Assembly: GCA_002699335.1 (NCBI GenBank)
Contig: PACG01000008.1
Location: forward strand, 1 to 19,097
Direction: 5' to 3'
DNA length: 19,097 bases
From: Candidatus Poribacteria bacterium
Lineage (GTDB): Bacteria > Poribacteria > WGA-4E > UBA9662
How positions within the stretch are numbered: position 1 is the stretch's first letter; every line of letters begins with the position of its first letter. The position numbers and the translations under genes are program-made. Positions 8,083-15,436 of the stretch are shown here, one piece after another. Under the pieces are notes generated by a model. The model was not told the origin of the DNA. It worked only from the letters and a program-made list of their open reading frames with translations, and made no database searches.

Positions 8083-9145
8083 TTACCCATCGACAACTGT
8101 GCCGTCTTCTGGATGCAAAGGTGCTTGTGGCCGGAAAATGGCATCATTGTCCAGTTCGACACCTAATCCCGGTCGGTCAGGGATCGGCAGGTAGCCGTCG
8201 ACTGGAATGAAAAGTTCTTTGAGGTATCCTTGGCCGAGCGTCACGTGTTCCTGAAACACAAAATTTGGCACTATCGCATCAAGTGGCAAGCAAGCTGCGA
8301 GGGCAATGGCCCCAAGTGGACAGTGTGGTGCAACACCTGCATCGTGCATCTCAGCCATGGCGGCGATGAAGCGCGTTTCAAAAACACCCCCCACATGCGA
8401 AGGATCGGGATTTAAAATCTTGGCTGTACCGCGTTCCAGAAGTTCCCGAAACGCCCAACGTGTAAAAACGCGCTCACCTACCGCAATTGGAAGACTTGCT
8501 ACTCTGGGCAATTCGCGCCATCTCATCATAGTTCTCACACTGACATGGATCCTCAATCCATGCAGGGTGAAATGGCTCCAGTACCTTGATGATCGGAACA
8601 GCTGCTGCGGGTAGAAATGCACCGTGTAAATCAACGGCAATATCGATGGAGGGACCCACTGCATCTCGGATTTCTCCAAAGTAGGCTACAGCCTTATCAA
8701 TGAACTCTTTTGTAGTATAGATCCTCGGTTGGCCAGAAAAACCGATTTTGAAACCTTTGAACCCGCAGGCAAGATCCTCCTTAATCTGTTCGACCGAGCC
8801 ACCTCCCTTGTACAGTCGAATGCGATCTTGTACTCAGCCACCCAGCAGTTGCCACACCGGCAGGCCTACACTTTTGCCTAGAATATCCAAAATTCTATCT
8901 CAATGCCGCTAATTGCACTCACCATAATAGCACCACCGTGATAACATCGCCTCCCAATGATGAATAATTCGCCTGTGGCCCTGACCAATGAGATAATCTT
9001 CAAGTTCTTTGACTGCTTCAACAGAGGTAGTGGTACTCCTTTCAAGGTACGGTTCTCCTAAGCCAACGATCCCTTCGTCAGTGTGTACCTGCAAAAACAA
9101 CCAACGAGGTGCAATCAGGAATGTCTCAAGTTTGGTAATTTTCAT
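8083..9145 (-). pseudogene. Galactonate-dehydratase-like enolase-superfamily gene, inactivated
   Basis: Start ATG at 9145 (MKITKLETF, the usual family start) follows AGGAG; an ATG six bases upstream is too close to it. The frames together give a mandelate racemase/galactonate dehydratase-type protein: GIVGLGEPYLE, then SAISGIEIEFW, LLGG, FKGFKIGFSG, VDLHGAF, WIEDP, IAVGERVFTRWAFRELL, NPDPSHVGG, VAPHCPLGAIALAA, and a C-terminal HPEDGTV. The metal ligands (Asp of VDLHG, Glu of IEDP, Glu of GER) and the two histidines are kept. Lesions: a short deletion near 8940 before HGGAIM; a missing G at 8887-8888 (FWDILGK reads FWIF); a TGA at 8834-8836 where LLGG-Arg-VQDR is expected (CGA to TGA fits); and a frameshift at about 8489-8510. 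With four lesions it cannot make a full enzyme. Intact homologues dehydrate sugar acids. Confidence 0.85.
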
Positions 9146-9267
9146 ATACATCCAACTCCTTTAAGTAGATATTCAATTATACGTCTCGTGCATTCAACTT
9201 TGAAGAGCAACATCCGAGGAGTGGCTATAGAATCCTTCAATCGACGGCTTGTAACCTAGATATTTAT

Positions 9268-9465
9268 AAAGAAAAGAGCCGAATCGAAGATCGGGAAATC
9301 AATACTATGATCAGCAAGAAGCACCGACAGGATCTGGTTACCATCGTAGAAAATGAAAGAGTAAATTTAGCCTCAGGAAGAAAGTAGAGAGGAAAACAGT
9401 AGAAGAGGTTGCGGCAGCCCACCACCGAACTGTTGTTCTCCTACAAGGATTCATCAGTGGGTTAG
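9268..9465 (+). mobile_element. IS30-family transposase fragment (degenerate)
   Basis: The + frame reads KSRIEDREINTMISKKHRQ, DLVTIVENERVNLASGRK, then after a frameshift at about 9383 VERKTVEEVAAAHHRT. This matches the start of the IS30 catalytic domain, whose consensus is R-x-IGDWEIDTMIG-K, ALVTLVERKSR and a KVxxKTAxxV segment. Here IGDWEID has become IEDREIN, so the first catalytic Asp is Asn and the Trp is Arg. In-frame stops follow and the rest of the transposase and the inverted repeats are missing. Identification rests on motif resemblance over about 55 residues. Confidence 0.6.
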
Positions 9466-9790
9466 CACGCACCTCGGCTAGAGCCTTGCCTGATTCTGCT
9501 GTCGGAAAACGGTTAATTTCAGCAAGCACTCCATCTGAATAGGCCCAACAACACGGCCTTCCCGTTTCAGCTCACCTGCAGTCCAGGGCTCAATCTCATC
9601 GAGTGCTTCGGACAAACCTTGAAGGGACATCTGGCCTTTGAATTGTTCCCCACACTCTATGTATTGAAGGAGGCCGTGGTAGATGAACTCCAGACCTACA
9701 GCTCTTCCATCGTTGGATTCCTCTCTCTACTACACGCTATCAATGCACGCTGATTCTCCAGAATTGGTATAAACGCGACATTCGTGTAGC
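9448..9790 (-). pseudogene. Unassigned broken coding frame
   Basis: On the minus strand, pieces in successive frames look like one protein: IPILENQRALIACSRE, then (shift) DGRAVGLEFIYHGLLQYIE, GQMSLQGLSEALDEIEPW, TAGELKREGRVVGPI, then (shift at about 9540) YSDGVLAEINRFPTAESGKA and LAEVRANPLMNP. The composition is protein-like and the breaks lie near each other, as in a decayed gene truncated by the IS30 fragment on its left. I do not recognise the family. Confidence 0.35.
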
Positions 9791-9792
9791 AG

Positions 9793-9810
9793 TGCGACAC
9801 ATATGTCGCA
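9793..9810. repeat. Inverted repeat TGCGACA-CATA-TGTCGCA
   Basis: An 18-base dyad with 7-base arms; a further GCGACA lies at 9775-9780. It is about 190 bases upstream of the operon start at 9999 and is a candidate operator, with no direct evidence for its use. Confidence 0.35.
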
Positions 9811-9998
9811 ACTCTGAAATTTCGGTTTGGCTTTGTTTTCAATGATCCCCTGCAATTTCAGCGACTATAATTCTTGGCATGTTAAATGCTGTTGTTTTTG
9901 TAAGAATAGGATTGTTAAAATCAGCATGAAAATTTACAGAATTAAATATCTATTGCCTCACCTTATTCGATTGTGTTTAGGTGTGTAGGATAATCATT

Positions 9999-10448
9999 GT
10001 GGAAGATAAACAGTCTGTGAAGTACCTCCGGTATTCTGTCACACTGACAGCTTTACTGCTGCTTTTCTGTTTTCGCGTTTTTGCCCAACTTCTTCAAAAG
10101 CTTTACCCCGTCGCTTTTCTTCCACCATTTGAAGATTGGCAAAGTGGTGCCGTGCCTTATTGGTTATTGGTTGTAGCCCAGTTTCTCATAATTCTAGTCT
10201 GCTTAGTGGCGGTTCTTAAAATTTCTGTTGGTCGGGTAATTCCTAAGGATACGACTGGTAAAATTTGCTTGTCCTTGGGCGCTATTTACTTGTTAGTGAT
10301 GTTGTTTCGACTCGCTGTCGGATTAACTATAGCACCGGAACACAGTTGGTTTGGTGCCAGAATCCCAACATTTTTTCATACCGTATTGGCTGCTTTTCTA
10401 GTGACGGTTGGTGTATTTCATTATCAACACGGCAAAAAAAAATCGTAA
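9999..10448 (+). CDS. Small four-helix integral membrane protein, first gene of the GH3 operon
   Basis: I choose GTG 9999 (MEDKQSVKYLRYS, 149 residues) because AGGA lies eight bases upstream; an in-frame GTG at 9981 has no such site. Four hydrophobic segments are visible at about 13-31, 54-74, 87-107 and 120-140, with a basic C-terminus (HGKKKS). The sequence FEDWQSGAVPYW between the first two helices is probably extracytoplasmic. I do not recognise the family. The next gene starts 19 bases after the stop, so it is probably co-translated with the hydroxylase and may help it as a membrane partner or redox component, though no haem or cysteine motif supports the latter. Confidence 0.75.
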   Translation: MEDKQSVKYLRYSVTLTALLLLFCFRVFAQLLQKLYPVAFLPPFEDWQSGAVPYWLLVVAQFLIILVCLVAVLKISVGRVIPKDTTGKICLSLGAIYLLVMLFRLAVGLTIAPEHSWFGARIPTFFHTVLAAFLVTVGVFHYQHGKKKS

Positions 10449-10467
10449 AAAATTAAAAGGGGCAATA

Positions 10468-11364
10468 ATGAAAACGTTCAACACTCGGATCACCACGATC
10501 GTTTCATGGACAGCGTATCCTGCAGTAATTACGCTTGGCTTGGTCTTGCACCAACTTCTTCTCAATACCCCTTATCCGTCGAAGATTATGACATACGTGC
10601 CAGTTATTCTTGGTGCCGCTATTATCACTTTTTTAGAATCCTATTTCCCTTATAGAAAAGAATGGACGCCGCAAATTTCAGACGTTGGTAACGACCTCAC
10701 TTTTATGGTCTTCATTCAGATCGTCCTGCCTAAGCTTCTTTCGTTCCTGTTTGCCAGTACCTTGTTGTCTTATTTAAAAGCCAAGGGCATTATCCTTAAA
10801 GGATTCTGGGCACATCAATTTCCTGCGTTTGTTCAGGTGATTATTATGCTCCTTCTTGCTGACTTACTGAGATACTGGCTGCACCGGCTGAGTCATGAGT
10901 GGGGGCCGTTGTGGTCTTTGCATGCCGTTCATCATTCACCCCATAAACTCTACTGGGTCAATGTCGGCCGTTTTCACCCATTAGATAAAGGCCTCCAGTT
11001 CCTATTTGATGCACTCCCCTTCATCATTGTTGGTGTGTCGGAAAAAGTCTTAAGCATCTATTTTGTTTTTTATGCCCTTAACGGCTTCTTTCAACATTGC
11101 AACATCAATTTAAAACTTGGATTCCTTAACTATCTAATCAGTGGTCCCGAACTACATCGATGGCACCATTCGATCCTAATTAGAGAATCCAACAAGAATT
11201 ACGGTAATAATTTGATCGTCTGGGATTTGCTATTTGGAACGTGGCTCCTACCAAAGGAAAGAGCAGTTGATGGGCTAGGACTAAAGAATCGGAAATACCC
11301 TTTAGACTTTGCTAGCCAAATTCGGACACCTTTTATCAAAGGACTAGATAAATTGGAAGGATAA
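10468..11364 (+). CDS. Fatty acid hydroxylase / sterol desaturase family membrane oxygenase (1)
   Basis: Start ATG 10468 has AAGGGG five bases before the spacer end; the frame is open further up but those codons overlap the previous gene. The 298-residue protein has hydrophobic segments at about 11-32, 42-58, 78-100, 118-136 and 176-202. It also has the histidine clusters of the di-iron fatty acid hydroxylase superfamily: HRLSH (139-143), HAVHHSPH (152-159), His170 in FHP, QHCN (His210) and HRWHHS (230-235), ending with NYGNNLIVWDLLFGTW. Such enzymes use O2 and an electron donor to hydroxylate or desaturate sterols, fatty acyl chains or carotenoids. The active site faces the cytoplasm. It is four bases before the GH3 gene, which points to a lipid or isoprenoid acid as shared substrate (inferred). 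Confidence 0.9.
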   Translation: MKTFNTRITTIVSWTAYPAVITLGLVLHQLLLNTPYPSKIMTYVPVILGAAIITFLESYFPYRKEWTPQISDVGNDLTFMVFIQIVLPKLLSFLFASTLLSYLKAKGIILKGFWAHQFPAFVQVIIMLLLADLLRYWLHRLSHEWGPLWSLHAVHHSPHKLYWVNVGRFHPLDKGLQFLFDALPFIIVGVSEKVLSIYFVFYALNGFFQHCNINLKLGFLNYLISGPELHRWHHSILIRESNKNYGNNLIVWDLLFGTWLLPKERAVDGLGLKNRKYPLDFASQIRTPFIKGLDKLEG

Positions 11365-11368
11365 GAAA

Positions 11369-13096
11369 ATGCTGAATGCTTTACTCAATCTATTGATGTA
11401 TTTTCGAATGTTGATTATCAAGCGTCGTCTATGGAATCCAAGCATTAAGCAGACGCAGAATCCACAAAACACTCAGGATAAACTGTTGAAGAAAATCCTT
11501 TCTGAAAATAAAGATACCGTTTTTGGTCAGGAACATAACTTCGAACAAATTTCTTCTTACTCAGAATTCAGCCAAGCTGTTGATATCCAATCATATGAAG
11601 AACTGAGACAATATATCGAAAAGCAGGAAGACGAAAGAGAAACGTATTTAACCCGTGAGCAACCGGTGATGTACGCCCAAACTAGTGGAACTACAGACAC
11701 CCCCAAATATGTCCCTATACTCAAAGACACAATTTTAGATTATAAGAAGAGCCAGAAAATCTTTTCCTATGCCCTATATACTTCTATTCCAGGTGTGTAT
11801 AGCGGCAAAATAATGGGAATCGTTAGTCCCGCAGTAGAAGGTAATTTGGAAACTGGAACCCCCTACGGTTCAATGTCTGGCCTAATTTACAAGAGCATGC
11901 CTTCTATTGTAAGGTCAAAGTACGTTGTCCCAGCAGAAGTCTTCGAAATTGAAGATTACGAGCTGAAGTATTATTTAATTACAGCCTTTGCATTGGCTGA
12001 TGACAATATCACCCTCATTGGTACAGCAAACCCAACCTCAATCTTAAAAATTATAAAGCTCATCGAAACTCAGGGGAAACAGTTAATCAATGATATAAAA
12101 ACAGGAACCTTAGAACGGCTGAACAATTTGAGGTTGGATATAGATGGAACATCCTCTGAAAGACAAGCTAAAGCAGATGCTATATCCCAAATCTTGAGCA
12201 GTTTCAAAAAGAAGTCAGCTAGAGCAAGACAACTAGAAGAAATATTATCAGAGAAAGGCAGTTTGATCTTTGCAGACGTATGGCCCAACCTGAAAGCTAT
12301 TGCTACTTGGACCAATGGCAGTTGCCGTGTCTTGATTCCGTCAATTCAAAAACAGATCAGCCCTTCTACTCGCATTGTTGAACTGGGTTACCTCTCCAGC
12401 GAGTTTCGGGGGAATATAACGCTAGACGTTCTCAACAACCAAGGAATTCCAACTTTAGATGAAAATTTCTTCGAATTTGTGGAACAAGAGGCTTGGGAAA
12501 GTGAGAGATATAAGTTTTTAACACTAGAGCAGATTGAAGAAGGAAAACAATATTATATCTTTGCAACTACCCAAAATGGGCTTTACCGCTACTTCATCAA
12601 CGATATTATCGAAGTTAATGGCCGGTTCAACAATACACCTGCGATTCGATTTGTACAGAAAGGAAAAGGTGTTACTAATATCACGGGAGAAAAACTTTAT
12701 GAAAATCATCTGATTGAAGCCATCGGGGAAGTTAAACAAAAGCTGGGTTTAGACATTCAATTTTTTATCATGTTCGCTAAACCCGATAGCTTACAATACC
12801 ATCTGTATGTCGAACGCAATACTGCAGAAGTACCAAATGACGATTACCAATCTGACTTTGCCGAACAAATAGAACAAAGTTTGTGTAAATTAAATATTGA
12901 GTATAAAACTAAGAGAGAGAGCCAACGCTTACAACCAGTAAAAACTACCTTCTTGGTGGAAGGAACAAGCGAAGCTTATAAAAGATACTGTATAGCCAAC
13001 GGACAAAGAGAAGCCCAATTCAAAATTGTTCATCTTCAGTATGAAAAAGATTGCACCTTTGATTTTAATCAACAGACATTGGGAGATTACAGATGA
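11369..13096 (+). CDS. GH3-family acyl-adenylating amidosynthetase
   Basis: The 575-residue protein matches GH3 proteins over its whole length. The ATP-binding motif is YAQTSGTTDTPKYVPI (102-117), followed by YGSMSGL (166-172), LKAIATWTNGSCRVLIP (308-324), VELGYLSSEFRG (337-348), FFEFVE (367-372), LYRYFINDIIEVNG (405-418), IRFVQKGKGVTNITGEKL (426-443) and the C-terminal RE-QFK motif. GH3 enzymes adenylate a carboxylic acid and transfer the acyl group to an amine, usually an amino acid; plant members conjugate jasmonate and auxin. Bacterial members are mostly uncharacterised. GGAAGG lies eight bases before ATG. The stop overlaps the start of the next gene by ATGA, so GH3 and the enolase relative should be made together. 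The enzyme is cytoplasmic, and its substrate cannot be read from the sequence. Confidence 0.9.
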   Translation: MLNALLNLLMYFRMLIIKRRLWNPSIKQTQNPQNTQDKLLKKILSENKDTVFGQEHNFEQISSYSEFSQAVDIQSYEELRQYIEKQEDERETYLTREQPVMYAQTSGTTDTPKYVPILKDTILDYKKSQKIFSYALYTSIPGVYSGKIMGIVSPAVEGNLETGTPYGSMSGLIYKSMPSIVRSKYVVPAEVFEIEDYELKYYLITAFALADDNITLIGTANPTSILKIIKLIETQGKQLINDIKTGTLERLNNLRLDIDGTSSERQAKADAISQILSSFKKKSARARQLEEILSEKGSLIFADVWPNLKAIATWTNGSCRVLIPSIQKQISPSTRIVELGYLSSEFRGNITLDVLNNQGIPTLDENFFEFVEQEAWESERYKFLTLEQIEEGKQYYIFATTQNGLYRYFINDIIEVNGRFNNTPAIRFVQKGKGVTNITGEKLYENHLIEAIGEVKQKLGLDIQFFIMFAKPDSLQYHLYVERNTAEVPNDDYQSDFAEQIEQSLCKLNIEYKTKRESQRLQPVKTTFLVEGTSEAYKRYCIANGQREAQFKIVHLQYEKDCTFDFNQQTLGDYR

Positions 13097-14190
13097 AAAT
13101 TACCCAACTTGAAATAAAAGAATTGGATATTCCCTTTAATATCGATTTCAAACATTCCGCCGCTGAACGCAATATGACAGAAAGTGTTTTAGTTAAAGCT
13201 AAATCAGTTGCTGGTCATCATAGTTTAGGGGAGGGTTGTCCTCGGAGTTATGTAACGGGAGAAACCGTGGGGAGCGCCATCGCCTTCTTTGAAAAATATA
13301 GATCATCTATCCAGCAGATAGGAAGTCTGTCAGATCTAAGAGTATGGATGGCAAATCATAAAGATGAGATAGATAATAATCTGGCAGCATGGTGTGCAGT
13401 TGAATTAGCTCTATTAGACCTGATGGCCAAAGAAAAAGGACAGTCTATCGAAACATTCCTTTCCTTACCACGTCTGTCAGGTGAATTCCATTACACAGCA
13501 GTTTTGGGGGTTAATGCTTTAGATGTTTTCAAGAAACAACTTCAGCAATATGCTTACCTTGGGTTTAGCGATTTCAAGATTAAGGTTTCGGGAGAATTAG
13601 GACAAGACAAGCAACAGCTAGAATTGATAACAAATATAGTTGAGAACGCTAGAATTCGGTTAGACGCTAATAATCTCTGGAATACTGAAGAAGAGGCAAT
13701 TGACTACCTGAAGAGATTAGAAAAGGAACTTGTAGCGGTAGAAGAACCAATTCAAGTAAAACAATACGATTCACTCAGCCAAATAGCCCTAGCACTCAAC
13801 ACTATGATTTTACTTGATGAAAGCTTCCTTATTAAGGAGCAGTTTGATCATATTCAAGACAATCCGGAGAGGTGGATTGTAAATGTGCGCATCTCTAAAA
13901 TGGGTGGTCTTCTACGCTCACTTGATATTGCCCAAATAGGAAAAAGTATGGGGATTCCCATCATTATAGGTGCTCAGGTAGGTGAGACTAGTATTTTGAC
14001 ACGCGCAGCATTGACTGTTGCTCACGCTTACCGTGATATCCTCTTGGCTCAGGAAGGTGCATTTGGCACCCGTCTGCTGAAGTATGATATTGTAGAACCA
14101 TCGCTGATGATCGGGCAAGGAGCAAAACTTTCAATCGCTTCGATTACTGATAATGCCGGGTTCGGCTTAAATTATATTTCCAGTTTTTAA
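13093..14190 (+). CDS. Enolase-superfamily epimerase/racemase (dipeptide epimerase / N-acylamino acid racemase branch)
   Basis: The 365-residue protein is complete: an N-terminal capping domain (KITQLEIKELDIPF, ERNMTESVLVKA) and a TIM barrel. The catalytic set is intact: KIK (Lys162, Lys164), metal ligands Asp191 (RLDANNLW), Glu217 (VEEPI) and Asp242 (LLDESF), and Lys269 (ISKMGG) as the opposite base. GAQVGETSIL (293-302) resembles the MenC/racemase branch. A Lys on each side suits 1,1-proton transfer, that is epimerisation or racemisation. In dipeptide epimerases a C-terminal DxD binds the substrate ammonium; here the likely position reads DIV (332-334), so a substrate lacking a free amine, such as an N-acyl amino acid made by GH3, is plausible (inferred). 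GGGAG lies seven bases before ATG, which overlaps the GH3 stop. OSB synthase activity cannot be excluded. Confidence 0.87.
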   Translation: MKITQLEIKELDIPFNIDFKHSAAERNMTESVLVKAKSVAGHHSLGEGCPRSYVTGETVGSAIAFFEKYRSSIQQIGSLSDLRVWMANHKDEIDNNLAAWCAVELALLDLMAKEKGQSIETFLSLPRLSGEFHYTAVLGVNALDVFKKQLQQYAYLGFSDFKIKVSGELGQDKQQLELITNIVENARIRLDANNLWNTEEEAIDYLKRLEKELVAVEEPIQVKQYDSLSQIALALNTMILLDESFLIKEQFDHIQDNPERWIVNVRISKMGGLLRSLDIAQIGKSMGIPIIIGAQVGETSILTRAALTVAHAYRDILLAQEGAFGTRLLKYDIVEPSLMIGQGAKLSIASITDNAGFGLNYISSF

Positions 14191-14492
14191 TGATCAGTTC
14201 CTATGTCAGACTTTTAGTGGATTTGTGAAATATCTTCTTGGTCTTAACCCAAAGCGTTGTCGTATCCTTTAATAAAGAGGTTGGATTAATCTGTTTCTCA
14301 GGAAAGCGTTTGACAAGTTTAACCCAACAACTTCAAGAATTTTGCTAACTGCAATAAATGACAATTAGCCTCGACATAGTCGCCGTAAGGCTAACCTACA
14401 GCCGCTTTTATTGATGGTAGATAAAACATTTTTTTCTCAAATTGCTCCAAAGTTTTTGCTTTTTCTTTAGGCCAAAACAAGGGTAAATTCCT
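14191..14492. other. Intergenic gap after the GH3 operon
   Basis: About 300 bases hold one modest inverted repeat, TTAGCCT (14365-14371) and AGGCTAA (14388-14394), with no T-tract directly after it. No gene is recognised. The gap suggests that the second hydroxylase may have its own promoter. Confidence 0.4.
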
Positions 14493-15312
14493 ATGGAATC
14501 GTTTTTAAATTATTGTGAGCAGGTCCCGATCTGGCACAAGATAGTTCTTATTACCTTTTGTTTTACCATCTTTTCGCGGTTGGAAAACTTAATACCTGTA
14601 AGCGACTTCAACTACAGAAGATGGAAGCATCCTGGATTAAACTTAGTCTTTCTAGTGTTAAATTCAGCCATTAACATTTTTTTGGGTTGTTACCGTCGGA
14701 ATTTTTCAATGGGTAGGACAAAATAAGATAGGGCTTCTACATTTTTTCTCATTGCCAGTTTGGATTGAGTTGTTGATCGGAGTTCTGATGCTCGATTTCT
14801 TTTCCCAGTATGTAGCTCACTATTTGGTGCATCGGATACCTTGGTTGTGGGCGTTTCATACCATTCATCATTCCGATGTTGAGGTTGATGTTACTACTGG
14901 AACGCGACACCATCCTGGTGACTTTCTCTTCAGGGAAATCTTTGCACTGGTGGCAATTATTCTGGGTGGAATTCCAATGGCCTATTACATTTTTTATCGG
15001 CTATGTACTGTCTTTTTCACCTATTTTACCCATGCTAATATTTTGATGCCAAACTGGATAGACGTACCACTTAGCTGGATCTTCATCACTCCCAACACTC
15101 ACAAATTCCACCATCACCGCGCGCAACCTTGGACTGATTCTAATTTTGGCAATGTTTTTTCGTTCTGGGATCGCCTATTTGGTACATTAGTCTATGATGA
15201 TCCAACGAAAGTCCGTTTTGGTTTAGATGTTTTCGATGAGAATGGAAAAGAACAATTGATGCTTCTGCTCAAATATCCATTTGCCGGCCCACGATCGGCT
15301 AATGGCAACTAA
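14493..15312 (+). CDS. Fatty acid hydroxylase / sterol desaturase family membrane oxygenase (2), one frameshift
   Basis: ATG 14493 (MESFLNYCEQVPIW) follows AAGGG with nine bases between. The first frame reaches a T7 run at 14677-14683 and then hits a stop at 14724-14726. With six T instead of seven it continues as FWVVTVGIFQWVGQNK and LPVWIELLIGVLMLDFF, then the family core. The histidine clusters are HYLVH, HTIHHS, RHHP, HANI and HKFHHHR, and the end is SNFGNVFSFWDRLFGT, the normal end of the family. The corrected protein has 272 residues and several hydrophobic helices. It is only distantly like the hydroxylase at 10468, closer to bacterial C5-sterol-desaturase-like proteins, so it likely oxidises a different position of the product. 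The single-base insertion could be an error or true inactivation. Confidence 0.8.
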
Positions 15313-15436
15313 TATAGAATCAGACCAACGGTCCCCAGGTTAGTTTTCCCATACCGCACCTAAATTGTAGCCATTAGATCCACCGCCTTATGTCCTTGAT
15401 TGTGACCAATTCGAGGATTAGATCATATCACATTTT

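Larger units (their letters stand above)
9146..9980. other. Region of decayed coding remnants
   Basis: This stretch holds the AGGAG ribosome binding site of the pseudogene at its left end, an IS30 transposase remnant (+), an unassigned broken frame (-), a TGCGACA inverted repeat, and AT-rich DNA before the operon. It has no intact gene. Confidence 0.5.

Noticed and set aside
8230..8614. Plus-strand frames of 61-102 codons
   Set aside because: They are antisense to the enolase-type pseudogene.
8834..8836. TGA recoding (reassigned stop)
   Set aside because: TGA ends the NAGPA, GH3 and YceI frames in the expected places, so a changed code is unlikely.
14365..14394. Terminator after the GH3 operon
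   Set aside because: Seven-base arms with a 16-base loop and no T-run directly downstream; too weak to call.
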